DNA from: Venatoribacter pacificus
GTDB taxonomy: Bacteria > Pseudomonadota > Gammaproteobacteria > Pseudomonadales > Oceanobacteraceae
Assembly (NCBI RefSeq): GCF_025318105.1
Contig: NZ_JAOANI010000015.1
Coordinates: 434,001-498,000 of the forward strand
DNA: 64,000 nt
Direction of reading: 5' to 3'
A program made the translations under genes and the position numbers. The notes beneath the pieces are model-generated. The model saw only the letters and a list, made by a program, of their open reading frames with translations. It was not told the DNA's origin and did no database searches. Below, piece by piece: positions 1 through 8,906 of this stretch (position 1 is its first letter; every line of letters starts with the position of its first letter).

Positions 1-1
1 G

Positions 2-487
2 CACGTCTGGGCTGGTTACAGCGTGGCTGCGCTGGTCACCTTTCGCCTGGTATGGGGGCTGATTGGCAGCCATCACGCACGTTTCAGCGACTTTGTGACG
101 TCCCCGCGTGGCGTATGGAATTATCTGATTGCCATTCCGGCCGGTAAGGCGCGCCGCTACATCGGCCACAACCCGGCCGGGGGTGCCATGGTGGTTGCCC
201 TGCTGTTAGCGCTGACCGGCACCGTGGTATTCGGTATGGCAACGCTGGGCGCGGATGAAAACGCCGGGCCATTAGCAGGCACCTGGCTGGCCTCTTTTGA
301 CGAACACACGCTGAAAGAAATCCACGAATTTTTCGCCAACAGCACACTGGCGCTGGTCTTCCTGCACGTTGCCGGGGTGCTGTTCAGCAGTTTGCATCAC
401 CGCGAAAACCTGGTGCGCTCAATGATTCACGGTCGCAAAGAAGCACGCTCTGACGACATTGACGGCCAGGGAGATCAGCATGAATAA
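2..487 (+). CDS. Cytochrome b561-type membrane protein (5' end outside window)
   Basis: The gene runs in from before the window; the frame is open from base 2, where it reads HVWAGYSVAALVTFRLVWG, the typical start of the first haem-binding helix of bacterial cytochrome b561. 161 residues are visible. Further histidines lie in GHNPAGG, EIHEFF and FLHVAGVL, in places expected for the other haem ligands, and several hydrophobic helices are present. It overlaps the next gene by 8 bases. In the known SHP/DHC haem operons a b-type cytochrome of this kind passes quinol electrons to the periplasmic c-type proteins, which fits the two genes that follow. The true start is not visible. Confidence 0.85.
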   Translation, partial: HVWAGYSVAALVTFRLVWGLIGSHHARFSDFVTSPRGVWNYLIAIPAGKARRYIGHNPAGGAMVVALLLALTGTVVFGMATLGADENAGPLAGTWLASFDEHTLKEIHEFFANSTLALVFLHVAGVLFSSLHHRENLVRSMIHGRKEARSDDIDGQGDQHE

Positions 488-875
488 CCTGACCCGCCGC
501 GCCTTGAGTGCGGCTCTTTTTACCTTAAGCCTGCTCGCCACCAGCCTCAGCTATGCCGACGCCAGCGTCCAGCTTCAGGCTCTGCAAGCTGGCGGAGCGG
601 GGCCATTCTCAGCCGCCGCCGGTGAGGCGCTGTGGCTGCAGGACAACAACGGGCGCAGTTGTGCCAGCTGCCACGGACGCGATCCGGCACAGCCCGGCAA
701 ACATCAGAAAACCGGCAAGCTCATTGAGCCGATGACGGTGCACGCCAACCCGGAGCGCTTTACCGATGCCGCCAAAACAGAGAAGTGGTTCCTGCGTAAC
801 TGCCGCTGGACGCTGGGCCGCGAGTGCAGTGCGCAGGAAAAAGGCGATGTGATTACCTGGCTCAGCCAGCCCTGA
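480..875 (+). CDS. Sphaeroides haem protein (SHP)-like monohaem cytochrome c, DUF1924
   Basis: 131 residues. A signal peptide (about residues 1-26, ending SLSYA) is followed by a single haem-attachment motif CASCH at residues 61-65 and the stretch KTEKWFLRNCRWTLGREC, typical of DUF1924/SHP proteins. SHP is a periplasmic high-spin cytochrome that binds oxygen and other small ligands at a haem with an unusual Asn sixth ligand. The ATG at 480, preceded by GGGAG, is preferred over an earlier in-frame start at 459 that would lie inside the b561 gene and spoil the signal peptide. It sits between a b561 gene and a dihaem cytochrome gene, the classical SHP arrangement. Confidence 0.85.
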   Translation: MNNLTRRALSAALFTLSLLATSLSYADASVQLQALQAGGAGPFSAAAGEALWLQDNNGRSCASCHGRDPAQPGKHQKTGKLIEPMTVHANPERFTDAAKTEKWFLRNCRWTLGRECSAQEKGDVITWLSQP

Positions 876-897
876 TTCGGAAAAACGGAGAATAACC

Positions 898-1482
898 ATG
901 AGCAAACTGAACGCCCTGCGTTTTGCCACCGGCACACTGCTGCTGGGCAGCGCCCTGACCCTTGGCATTTACGGCCTGAGCACTCTGAATAATCAATCCT
1001 TCGCGGATGACGATGATGATGAGCACAGCGAATACCGGCCGCGCAGCGAACAGCCCGGCACAGATACCGCCGCAGCGCAGCAATACAAACAAGAATGCGG
1101 CAGCTGCCATCTGCCTTATCCGGCCAAGCTGCTGCCGGCGCGCAGCTGGCAGACGATGATGGCCAGCCTTGATAATCACTTTGGTGACGATGCCTCGCTG
1201 AGTGCCGCCGCTCAGGCAGAGATTCTGGCCTACCTGAGTGCTCACAGCGCCAGCAATCACACACGCTACCTTAAAGGCCTCGCCTACAACGACACTCCTC
1301 AGCGCATCACCGAACTGCCATACTTTAAACGTAAGCACCGGGAAGTACCGGAGCGTATGGTCACTGGCAATCCGCAGGTTGGTTCATTCAGTCAATGCGA
1401 CAGCTGCCATAAAGATGCCGCACAGGGGAAATTCAATGAACATACGGTGGTTATTCCTGGCTTTGGCCGTTGGGACGATTAA
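898..1482 (+). CDS. Dihaem cytochrome c (DHC), partner of SHP
   Basis: 194 residues with an N-terminal membrane/signal segment (about 8-30), a very acidic run (DDDDDEHSE) after it, and two haem motifs: CGSCH at 67-71 and CDSCH at 167-171. Size, spacing and position match the periplasmic dihaem cytochrome that reduces SHP. The start has a good GGAG seven bases upstream. Its 3' end overlaps the next gene by 47 bases, so the two are translated from one message. The electron path inferred is quinol, b561, DHC, SHP. Confidence 0.85.
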   Translation: MSKLNALRFATGTLLLGSALTLGIYGLSTLNNQSFADDDDDEHSEYRPRSEQPGTDTAAAQQYKQECGSCHLPYPAKLLPARSWQTMMASLDNHFGDDASLSAAAQAEILAYLSAHSASNHTRYLKGLAYNDTPQRITELPYFKRKHREVPERMVTGNPQVGSFSQCDSCHKDAAQGKFNEHTVVIPGFGRWDD

Positions 1483-1735
1483 TCCGGCCTTTGCCGGAAA
1501 ACATCCCGACCAGACCCAGATCAGGGCCTGGGTGGAGCAGGGTGAGATACTCTCTCTGGAAGCCATTCTGCAACGGCATCCTCTGGGTGGTGAACTGCTG
1601 GATGCCGAAGTGGAATGGGAAGACGGTGTGCTGGTGTACGAACTCAAATGGCTCGATAGCCACGGACAGCGACATGAAACCTATATCGACGCCCGCAGCG
1701 GTGCCTGGCTGGAGGATGAAAGCGATGACGACTGA
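1436..1735 (+). CDS. Small PepSY-type periplasmic protein
   Basis: 99 residues: a signal peptide (about 1-20, ending NPAFA) and one PepSY-like domain with the pattern GELLDAEVEWEDGVLVYEL followed by the YIDARSGAWL strand. The start at 1436 has AGGGGAA directly upstream and lies inside the dihaem cytochrome gene. Single-PepSY periplasmic proteins are often encoded just before a response regulator and sensor kinase, as here, and are thought to affect sensing; that role is inferred. An earlier in-frame start at 1238 would remove the signal peptide from the N-terminus and was rejected. Confidence 0.75.
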   Translation: MNIRWLFLALAVGTINPAFAGKHPDQTQIRAWVEQGEILSLEAILQRHPLGGELLDAEVEWEDGVLVYELKWLDSHGQRHETYIDARSGAWLEDESDDD

Positions 1736-1747
1736 GGCCCGGCCGCT

Positions 1748-2419
1748 GTGAAGCTGCTGCTGATCGAAGATGACCAGCAACTGACCGATGCCCTGCAGCC
1801 GCTGCTGCGCGAAGCCGGTTACGCGGTAGAGGTCAGCCACGATGGCATTGATGGTGAGTTTCTCGGCAACGAGTTGCAGCCGGATCTGATCGTGCTTGAT
1901 CTCGGCCTGCCGGGTAAAAACGGTCTGGACGTGCTGCGCAGCTGGCGCAATGCCGGTAACCGCACGCCGGTACTGGTGCTGACCGCACGTGACGCCTGGC
2001 ATGAGCGGGTCGACGGCCTCAAAGCCGGTGCTGATGATTACCTCGGCAAACCTTTTCACAGCCAGGAGTTACTCGCCCGGCTGGAAGCCATCGGCCGCCG
2101 GCAGGGCGGCCAGGCCAGTAACGCCCTGAGCTGGCGCGGTGTGACACTGGATACCGAACGCCAGCAAGCCAACAGCGCCGATGGCCGCACCATCGAGCTG
2201 ACCGCGATTGAATTCCGCCTGCTGCGCTACCTGATGCAGCACCCGCAGGATGTGCATTCCAAAACCCGCCTCAGCGAACACGTCTACGAAGAAGAGCAAC
2301 AGAAAGACAGCAACGTGATTGAGGTCTACATCAACCGCCTGCGTCAGTACTTCGGCAAAGACTTTATCGAAACCCGCCGTGGGCAGGGCTATCAGCTGGC
2401 GGCGGACACACAAACATGA
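1748..2419 (+). CDS. OmpR/PhoP-family response regulator
   Basis: 223 residues, GTG start. Receiver domain about 1-115 with acidic pair D8-D9, phospho-acceptor D51 (in VLDLGLPG), T79 and K101; winged-helix DNA-binding domain about 125-220 (IELTAIEFRLLRYLM, then RLRQYFG and TRRGQGYQL). It begins 12 bases after the PepSY gene and overlaps the kinase gene by four bases (ATGA), so it belongs to the same transcript. It presumably controls the haem operon; its target sites would lie upstream of the window. Confidence 0.92.
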   Translation: MKLLLIEDDQQLTDALQPLLREAGYAVEVSHDGIDGEFLGNELQPDLIVLDLGLPGKNGLDVLRSWRNAGNRTPVLVLTARDAWHERVDGLKAGADDYLGKPFHSQELLARLEAIGRRQGGQASNALSWRGVTLDTERQQANSADGRTIELTAIEFRLLRYLMQHPQDVHSKTRLSEHVYEEEQQKDSNVIEVYINRLRQYFGKDFIETRRGQGYQLAADTQT

Positions 2420-3783
2420 TTTCACTGCAGCAACAGCTGCGCCGGCAATGGTTGCTGACCTTACTGCTGCTGCTGTTACCGCTGCTGTGGCTGGCCGACT
2501 ATGGCGTGCGCCAGCTCACCACCCACACCGTGCTCAGCCGTCTGCAACACGATGCCGACGGTCTGATTGCCGCCCTGACACAGGACGCTCAGGGCCACTG
2601 GCAGGTGGATGACAGCCGTCTGGGCACACTCTATCAGCGTGTGTACTCCGGCCATTATTTTGCCATCCGCGACCAGCAGGGCACCGACCTGCGCAGCCGC
2701 TCGCTGTGGGATAAAGAACCACCCGCTATTCAGCTGGCCAGCGGCGTTGTCCGGCACTGGCAGCAACCCGGCATTCAGGGGGATCAACTCGATGAACAGT
2801 GGCTCAGCCAGGCGCAGGGCATCCGCGTACAGAATCACGACTTTACCCTGTGGGTGGCGGAAGACATCGCGCCTCTGCACAACGAACTCAGCCAATACCG
2901 GCTGGCGGCCCTCGCCCTCGTGATCTGTGCCATGCTGCTGTTAATGCTGATCCAGCGCCGCCAGCTGAGCCGCGCCTTCACCCGGCTGGAACCCTTACAG
3001 CAGCAACTGCGCGAACTGCGTTTTGGCGAGCGCGACGGCCTGAATGCCGCCGCCGGTCATTACCCGCAGGAAGTGCAGCCACTGACCGAAGAAATCGATC
3101 GCCTGCTCAGCCTGTTGCAGCAGCGGGTCAGCCGCTCGCGTAACGCGCTGGGTAATCTTGCCCACGAAATGAAACGCCCGCTGCAACAGCTGCAGCTGCT
3201 GGCGGAACAGCTTGATCCACAGCACCAGCAACAACAGCGCGAAGCTCTGCAGCGCCTGCGGCAGCTGGTCGAGCGCGAACTGAAGCGCGCCAGAATTGTT
3301 GGGATGTCATCCCCCGGGCGGCAAACCAAACTGAGTGAAGACCTGCCACCACTGCTGCAGGTGCTGCAACAGCTTTACCCACAGGTTCGGCTGCAGGCGC
3401 ATTATCCACAAAGCGGCGTTCTGCCGCAGGACCGTGACGATATGCTGGAGCTGCTCGGTAACCTGCTCGATAACGCCTGCAAATACGCCAGCGGGCAGAT
3501 TGATCTGCACATCAGTAGCCATGAAAACGACTGGCAGATTATGGTGTCGGATCAGGGGCCGGGCATCGACCAGCGCGAGCGCGAACGGCTGCTGCAACGC
3601 GGCACCCGCCTCGACGAAGACAGGATTCAGAACAACGCTCAGAACAACGTTCAGGGCAGCGGTCTTGGCCTGGCAATTGTCAGCGATATTGTGGCCAGCT
3701 ACAGCGGCAGCCTGCAGCTGCGCGCCAACCAGCCACAGGGGCTGTGCGTTATTGTGACGCTGCCCGCGACAGCCGGTCGTTAA
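2416..3783 (+). CDS. Sensor histidine kinase of the haem-operon two-component system
   Basis: 455 residues. Two membrane segments (about 12-32 and 165-180) flank a periplasmic sensor region of about 130 residues with no recognised fold. The phosphotransfer helix carries H250 in NLAHEMKRPL. The ATPase domain shows NLLDNACKYA (N box), DQGPGI (G1) and GSGLGLAIV (G2). Overall form resembles PhoQ/QseC-type kinases. The 3' end overlaps the convergent Sua5 gene by 35 bases. The stimulus is unknown; the PepSY neighbour suggests an envelope signal. Confidence 0.92.
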   Translation: MISLQQQLRRQWLLTLLLLLLPLLWLADYGVRQLTTHTVLSRLQHDADGLIAALTQDAQGHWQVDDSRLGTLYQRVYSGHYFAIRDQQGTDLRSRSLWDKEPPAIQLASGVVRHWQQPGIQGDQLDEQWLSQAQGIRVQNHDFTLWVAEDIAPLHNELSQYRLAALALVICAMLLLMLIQRRQLSRAFTRLEPLQQQLRELRFGERDGLNAAAGHYPQEVQPLTEEIDRLLSLLQQRVSRSRNALGNLAHEMKRPLQQLQLLAEQLDPQHQQQQREALQRLRQLVERELKRARIVGMSSPGRQTKLSEDLPPLLQVLQQLYPQVRLQAHYPQSGVLPQDRDDMLELLGNLLDNACKYASGQIDLHISSHENDWQIMVSDQGPGIDQRERERLLQRGTRLDEDRIQNNAQNNVQGSGLGLAIVSDIVASYSGSLQLRANQPQGLCVIVTLPATAGR

Positions 3784-4735
3784 CCGCCAGCCAGTCTTCT
3801 GTTCCCGGTGGTTGCTCCAGCCAGAGCTGGCGATAACCCAGCTGGTCGGCTTCATGCAGTGTCTGATACAGCGTCTGCGCAAAAGCGGGCGCATTATCCG
3901 GCAGAATCAGCGCCCGCTCACGGCCACAGGCCAGACCAATCAGGCGCGGTGACCACAGCAGCAGGCCGGTGTCATCGCCAACCCCGTCTTTTATGAAATC
4001 CGCCAGTTCGTCACTGCTGAACAGATGCAGCGGAGTGCGCGGCTGATAATGCGCCTGCACGTTACCCGGCACCGCTTCGTTGTGCTGCTGCGGTACCTCA
4101 ACCGGCCGTCCCAGCACCTGCTCTATGGCAATGCGGCTGATCGGCCCGGCGCGCAGGATACGGATGCCCTGATCTGGCTGAGTGAGATCGACAATGGTCG
4201 ATTCCAGTCCGAATTCACAGGCACCACCATCCAATACCGCGGCAATACGGCCATCCAGTCCGGCCATCACCTGCGCCGCCGAGGTCGGGCTTAACGCTTT
4301 GTACGGGTTCGCCGAAGGCGCAGCCACACCACTGCCGAGCTGGCGCAATAAGGTCTGCAACAGCGGATGCGCGGGGACGCGCAGGCCAATGCTGGGCAGA
4401 CCACCGGTTACCTCTTCAGGTACATCCGCCGCCTTAGGCAACAGCAACGTCAGCGGTCCGGGCCAGAATGCCTGTGCCAGCTGCCAGGCCTGCGGCGGCA
4501 CACTGGCCGCCCACTGCGGCAGTTGTTCTGCACTGGCCAGATGGACAATCAGCGGATGATTGGCCGGACGTCCCTTGGCAGCAAAAATAGCGCGTACCGC
4601 CGCCGCATTACGGGCATCGGCGGCCAGGCCGTAAACGGTTTCGGTCGGTACGGCCACGCATTCGCCAGCCTGTAATAACTGCACGGCGCGTTGCAGGCCG
4701 CTGTCGCTGAGGCCATCAAGCCACTCTGTTTTCAT
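3749..4735 (-). CDS. L-threonylcarbamoyladenylate synthase, Sua5 type
   Basis: 328 residues. An N-terminal YrdC/TsaC domain (about 12-200; PTETVYGLAADA, KGRPANHPLIVH, GLPSIGLRVPAHPL, SANPY) is followed by a C-terminal Sua5 domain (about 215-325), so this is the long Sua5 form, not short TsaC. It makes the threonylcarbamoyl-AMP used for t6A37 in tRNAs that read ANN codons. The start is fixed because a stop lies in frame just upstream. It lies 34 bases after the DUF6671 gene and may share that transcript. In Pseudomonas a tsaC gene follows dprA; here none does, so this copy may fill that role. Confidence 0.93.
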   Translation of the reverse strand: MKTEWLDGLSDSGLQRAVQLLQAGECVAVPTETVYGLAADARNAAAVRAIFAAKGRPANHPLIVHLASAEQLPQWAASVPPQAWQLAQAFWPGPLTLLLPKAADVPEEVTGGLPSIGLRVPAHPLLQTLLRQLGSGVAAPSANPYKALSPTSAAQVMAGLDGRIAAVLDGGACEFGLESTIVDLTQPDQGIRILRAGPISRIAIEQVLGRPVEVPQQHNEAVPGNVQAHYQPRTPLHLFSSDELADFIKDGVGDDTGLLLWSPRLIGLACGRERALILPDNAPAFAQTLYQTLHEADQLGYRQLWLEQPPGTEDWLAVNDRLSRAASQ

Positions 4736-4765
4736 AGTCGGTCATCGTTTTCATAGTCGGTCATC
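4728..4765. repeat. 19-bp tandem duplication before the Sua5 gene
   Basis: The unit GTTTTCATAGTCGGTCATC occurs twice in direct succession and a third copy begins (GTTTT). It contains the start codon of the Sua5 gene (minus strand), so the leader has a duplicated ATGA...ATG pattern between the DUF6671 stop and the Sua5 start. Confidence 0.9.
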
Positions 4766-4769
4766 GTTT

Positions 4770-5546
4770 TCAGGGGTTACAGCACGGGCAATCGAACGGA
4801 TCGGCCTGTGCGCTAACCGGATATGTCCGGGTAAAGCCGCAGGCACAGTGTGCCGTGCGGCGCTGAATTTTATGGGTCGCTGCGCCGCAGCCTGCGCAGG
4901 GCAGACCGGCCTCAGCGTCGTCGGGCCAGAAACCGGGACGCTGACAGGCCGGACACTGGGCTGCCAGCCGTTGTGCCAGATTGTCGGCCGCGGCGCGGAT
5001 GCGCTGTGAGCGCAGCGGGCTGTGCATCGCCCGCCAGTCAGGCTCCAGCGTCAGCGGCCAGGACGATACCCGCTCCAGAACCTGCGCCGCGCTCGTCAGT
5101 CCTTTATAGGTAAGGTCGCCGTCACGTAATATCCAGCCCTGACCGGGATGGCGGCTGAGTAACTGAGCCAAGGCCTGCTCATCGGCCAGCGTCTGCACAC
5201 CGAGTGGCGCAGGCCCGGCGGCGACGCCAGTGACGCACTGACCGGTGTCGTGGTTAAACAAAGCCACCAGTTCCTGCTGCCAGGGCAGCAGACCGGGGTA
5301 TGGTCCGCCACCAAAGCTGCCTTCACTGCCCAGACCCAGCCCGCAACCGCTGAGATCCGCTGCCAGTATGGCTTTCAGGCGCACCACATCCAGCGCGGGC
5401 ATGGGCCGTTCGATCTCGCCGGAAAAGGTGCCCAGCTGGTCGGTATCCCAGTAGCCGATACTGATCACGCCAATCTCCTGCGGGCGCAGCGCAGCCGCCA
5501 GCAGCGGGCCTTTGCCATGACGGGTCAGCAGGGCGGCGACCGGCAT
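4770..5546 (-). CDS. DUF6671-like protein with C-terminal zinc ribbons
   Basis: 258 residues. The N-terminal two thirds contains DTDQLGTFSGEIER, a VVRLKAILAA helix and GSEGSFGGGPYPG, the conserved pattern I associate with DUF6671 (named from memory). The C-terminal 70 residues carry CXXC pairs (CPAC, CAGC, CAC, CPCC), consistent with one or two zinc ribbons. No enzymatic role is known to me. Its ATG overlaps the cysD stop by one base (TGATG), so it is co-translated in the dabB-dabA-cysD operon, and its job may relate to CysD or to bicarbonate uptake. Confidence 0.65.
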   Translation of the reverse strand: MPVAALLTRHGKGPLLAAALRPQEIGVISIGYWDTDQLGTFSGEIERPMPALDVVRLKAILAADLSGCGLGLGSEGSFGGGPYPGLLPWQQELVALFNHDTGQCVTGVAAGPAPLGVQTLADEQALAQLLSRHPGQGWILRDGDLTYKGLTSAAQVLERVSSWPLTLEPDWRAMHSPLRSQRIRAAADNLAQRLAAQCPACQRPGFWPDDAEAGLPCAGCGAATHKIQRRTAHCACGFTRTYPVSAQADPFDCPCCNP

Positions 5547-6481
5547 CAGAAATAGCCCTCACGCTTTTTCTTTTCCATCGAACCGGCCTGGTCAGCATCC
5601 AGCAGCCGCCCCTGGCGCTCGCTGGTGCGGGTGGTGAGCATTTCCGCGACGATGCCTTCTACCGTGGTGGCGCGGCTTTCGACCGCACCGGTCTGTGGAT
5701 AACAGCCCAGCGTACGGAAGCGTATCCAGCGCGGTTGCAGTGATTGCAGCTCACGCGCGGACAGATACGGGCGCATACGCTCATCGTCGAGGGCGAGAAT
5801 CTGACCGCTGGCGTCGTCCACCCAGCTCAGCCGTTCAGCGGCAAAGTAGAGCGGTACGATGTCGATGTTTTCTTTCAGGATATAGAGCCAGATATCCAGC
5901 TCGGTCCAGTTTGACAGCGGAAACACACGCACCGATTCGCCTTTGCGGATCTGGGTGTTGTAGATCGACCACAGCTCCGGCCGCTGGGCTTTCGGGTCCC
6001 AGCCGTGGCTCTCACTGCGCACCGAGAACACCCGTTCTTTGGCGCGCGACTTTTCTTCATCACGGCGGGCCCCGCCCAGTGCGGCGTCAAAGCGGTAATG
6101 GTCCAGCGCCTGCTTCAGCGCCACAGTTTTCATCTGGTCGTTGTACTTTACCGAGCCGGATTCCACCGGATGCACACCGGCGGCCAGCGCCTCTTCGTTG
6201 GTGTGCACCAGAATCTGCAACTGATGTTCGGCGGCCAGCCGGTCACGGAAGTGCGCCATTTCGGCAAACTCCCAGGTGGTATCCACGTGCAGCAGCGGCA
6301 TCGGCACCCGGCCGGGGTAAAACGCCTTGCGCGCCAGATGCAGCATGACGGTGGAGTCTTTGCCGATGGAGTAAAACATGCACGGGTTATCGAACGCCGC
6401 GACGACCTCACGGATAATGTGGATCGCCTCGGCCTCCAGCCGTTGCAGATGGCTTATGCGTCTGGCCAGGGTGTCAGTCAT
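5546..6481 (-). CDS. cysD: CysD-type sulfate adenylyltransferase small subunit, without CysN
   Basis: 311 residues, full length for the family. The PP-loop ATP-pyrophosphatase motif SIGKDS is intact, as are LLHVDTTWEF, GGARRDEEKSRAKER, VFPLSNWTELDIW, RFRTLGCYP and the C-terminal DQAGSMEKKKREGYF. CysD normally pairs with the GTPase CysN to form adenosine phosphosulfate from sulfate and ATP. No cysN lies in the window; instead the gene is fourth-base coupled inside a dab operon. The ATG at 6481 overlaps the dabA stop by 8 bases; an upstream in-frame extension to 6628 lies inside dabA and was rejected. It may work with a CysN encoded elsewhere or may have a different role. Confidence 0.9.
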   Translation of the reverse strand: MTDTLARRISHLQRLEAEAIHIIREVVAAFDNPCMFYSIGKDSTVMLHLARKAFYPGRVPMPLLHVDTTWEFAEMAHFRDRLAAEHQLQILVHTNEEALAAGVHPVESGSVKYNDQMKTVALKQALDHYRFDAALGGARRDEEKSRAKERVFSVRSESHGWDPKAQRPELWSIYNTQIRKGESVRVFPLSNWTELDIWLYILKENIDIVPLYFAAERLSWVDDASGQILALDDERMRPYLSARELQSLQPRWIRFRTLGCYPQTGAVESRATTVEGIVAEMLTTRTSERQGRLLDADQAGSMEKKKREGYF

Positions 6482-8906
6482 GGCCTGCCTCCTGCTCTGA
6501 CTTTGTTTCCAGCCATGCTCCCTGATAAAGACGCGCAGCCACGCCGTTATCATCCAGCCGGAACAGGTACAGCCAGTCGTTATCCACCAGCTGGCGCACG
6601 TTTTCGTGACGTTCGACGATGGCGGCAATGGCCTCGGCCGGTGCCTGAATGTACACGCTCAAACGCAGCGGTTCGTGCATCCATTGCTGGCCATCATGCA
6701 CCGACTGCTGCGGCAGGCCGATGCGCAGGTCACCGCCGTTACCTTCAAACACGCCGAGATTACCCCCCACCACGTTGTGCAGCACTTTGTTGCCACTGCC
6801 GTATTTCAGCGGGTCGCTCACCGAGGCGTTGTATTGCATATTGATCCAGTGCGTTACCACCATCGGTGCGGTCATAATCAGTTCCAGCACGCTGAAGCTG
6901 GCGTCGTCTTGCCAGATATAATCGTGCAGGAAGGTACGACCACCGAAATTCAGCCCGCGGGTACGGCTGCGCGGCGCGACAATAAAGGCGCTGTTACCCG
7001 CCAGCCCCCATTCAGGGCGTACCTCTGACCAGTCGAGCGCACGCCGGCTAATCGCCGCATCCAGTGTTTGCGGCTGATTGAAGCAAGGCTCATGCGCCAG
7101 CCCCAGGGCCGTGGCGCGCTCCCGCTGAGCCAGCAACGTGGCATCGCTGAGCCATTGTCCGGCGGCGGCGGTCACCTGACTGAAGCAGTGGATATGATCG
7201 GTGGTGGTGTTATGCAGCGCCGCCACAAAGCGGGTGCTGTGCGGAATAACCCGGCCACGGTCGGCCAGTGCTTTGCGCACGCCATCATCGTTCAGCAGCT
7301 GTGCCAGCACCTGTACGTTGACTGCACCGGTCTGACCACCGCAGGCACCACAATCCAGCCCCGCCGCATGCGGGTTGTTGGTGGTGTGGCTGCCATGCCC
7401 GACCAGCAGCACTTCGCCCGCCAGCCGTTTCAGGCTCATGGCTTGCAGAATGCCGTCGGCCAGATCGGTTTTTTCGCTCAGGGTCAGTGGCCGTTCACCG
7501 TTCCACAATGTCCATTGGCCGGTGACCGGCCAATCGTTTACCGGATGCGCTTCGGCTTCCAGACCAAAGGTTTTACGCAGCAGTTTGGCGGCGTAACTCA
7601 GCCCGGCCGCTTCGACCATGCTGAATGAGGTGGCGGCACCGCGGCTGAAATCACTCCATGCCGCGTCTTTCTGCTGCTGTTCTCTTCTGGCAAAACCCAG
7701 CGCCTGGGCTTCATGCCCGCCTTCGCTGACGCGCAAACCGGCGGCCAGCAATCCCGGCAACTGCGGCCGGTTAAGGTCTGTGCCTACCGGGGTATAAGCG
7801 ACCGGCAAGCCAAAGAAACCGGCAAACCCCAGTGTCTGAATATCCGGGCACTGGGCTTCCAGCGCCCGCCGCATGACCTCGGAACGCACATCAATGCAGA
7901 AAATGGCCTGCAGTTTCGGCTGCGGCGAGGTGGCCAGCGGCTTCTGCGCCAGTATCTGTAATTCCTGCTGCTGACGGGCAATCTCTGCCGCCCGCTGCCA
8001 TACCCACAACGGTTTCTGCGCCTGCCGTTGCTGTGCCACCAGCGCACTCAGTTGCGGCAACTGGCTGTACCACTGTTGTTGCAGTTGTTGTGCGCCCTGC
8101 TCATGGCGCAGCTGCCAGTGACGCCACAAAGCCAGCTCCCAACCAAGGCGAATGGCAACCAGCTGCGGCAAGGCATCATCGCTGCCCCCCTCCAGCCGCG
8201 ACTGCCAGCGCTGATAAGCAAACCAGGACGCCCAGCCGTTGATATCGAGCAGCAGCGCATGGGCATACGCTTCGATCTGGTCCGGCGTGCTCAGACCCAA
8301 CTCCGCCAGTGCAATCAGAATCAGCGCTTGCGGATCGTCCGGCAGCTCGCGGAACGCTTTGGTCAGGCCCGGCTCGCCCATCAGAATGGCAATGCCACGG
8401 TCGGCACGGATCTGCTTAACCCAGCTCAGATACAAATGGCGTGCGGGTTGCGGCCCCGACTGCTGGCAAAAAGCCGCACAGAACTGGCTGATCTGATGGG
8501 TGATTTCATCGCGCCAGGCCATCTGGTGCTGACGGTCACGGGTACTGTCGAGCCAGTCCGACAGGTTATGCCAGTGCGCTTCTGCCGCCGGTTGTTTCAG
8601 CGTCTGCAGCAGCGCTTCGATATCGTCAGTCGCGCCCAGCTCGGCCGCAGCTCGCAGCAAGTGGGCGTCACGGATCTGGCTGCGCTGCCACAGACGGGCA
8701 TAGTGATCGGCCGGCATCAGGCAGCGAATGCGGCCCAATGCTTCCAGGCGTGCAGCGGCATCGGTAAATGGTTGATCGCGCAATTCCCACAGCGGGTTTA
8801 CCGCAATGAACTGATCCAGTGGCCAGGTGGGCGCAATGCGTTTTCCGGCGGCATCCACCGCCGCCAGCAATGCCATGGAATCGACCGGGACGTTTGACAG
8901 GTTCAT
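6474..8906 (-). CDS. dabA: DabA, probable inorganic carbon transporter subunit (DUF2309)
   Basis: 810 residues. DabA is a large cytoplasmic-face protein distantly related to beta-carbonic anhydrase; with membrane partner DabB it forms an energy-dependent CO2/bicarbonate accumulation complex. The expected zinc-site residues are present: C337 and D339 in IFCIDVRSE, H504 in GHGSH and C519 in LDCGACGG, with the same 15-residue H-to-C spacing as in the characterised Halothiobacillus protein. It overlaps dabB by four bases (ATGA) and cysD by eight, indicating one message. In a heterotroph it would feed carboxylases with bicarbonate under low CO2. Confidence 0.93.
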   Translation of the reverse strand: MNLSNVPVDSMALLAAVDAAGKRIAPTWPLDQFIAVNPLWELRDQPFTDAAARLEALGRIRCLMPADHYARLWQRSQIRDAHLLRAAAELGATDDIEALLQTLKQPAAEAHWHNLSDWLDSTRDRQHQMAWRDEITHQISQFCAAFCQQSGPQPARHLYLSWVKQIRADRGIAILMGEPGLTKAFRELPDDPQALILIALAELGLSTPDQIEAYAHALLLDINGWASWFAYQRWQSRLEGGSDDALPQLVAIRLGWELALWRHWQLRHEQGAQQLQQQWYSQLPQLSALVAQQRQAQKPLWVWQRAAEIARQQQELQILAQKPLATSPQPKLQAIFCIDVRSEVMRRALEAQCPDIQTLGFAGFFGLPVAYTPVGTDLNRPQLPGLLAAGLRVSEGGHEAQALGFARREQQQKDAAWSDFSRGAATSFSMVEAAGLSYAAKLLRKTFGLEAEAHPVNDWPVTGQWTLWNGERPLTLSEKTDLADGILQAMSLKRLAGEVLLVGHGSHTTNNPHAAGLDCGACGGQTGAVNVQVLAQLLNDDGVRKALADRGRVIPHSTRFVAALHNTTTDHIHCFSQVTAAAGQWLSDATLLAQRERATALGLAHEPCFNQPQTLDAAISRRALDWSEVRPEWGLAGNSAFIVAPRSRTRGLNFGGRTFLHDYIWQDDASFSVLELIMTAPMVVTHWINMQYNASVSDPLKYGSGNKVLHNVVGGNLGVFEGNGGDLRIGLPQQSVHDGQQWMHEPLRLSVYIQAPAEAIAAIVERHENVRQLVDNDWLYLFRLDDNGVAARLYQGAWLETKSEQEAGHD

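Noticed and set aside
4741..4770. Tandem repeat considered as a CRISPR or iteron-like element
   Set aside because: Only two and a partial copies with no spacers; a simple duplication suffices.
6005..8897. Long plus-strand frames of 279 and 289 residues
   Set aside because: Antisense shadows of cysD and dabA; composition is typical of complement frames (Arg, Gln, Pro rich) and no ribosome-binding site was seen.
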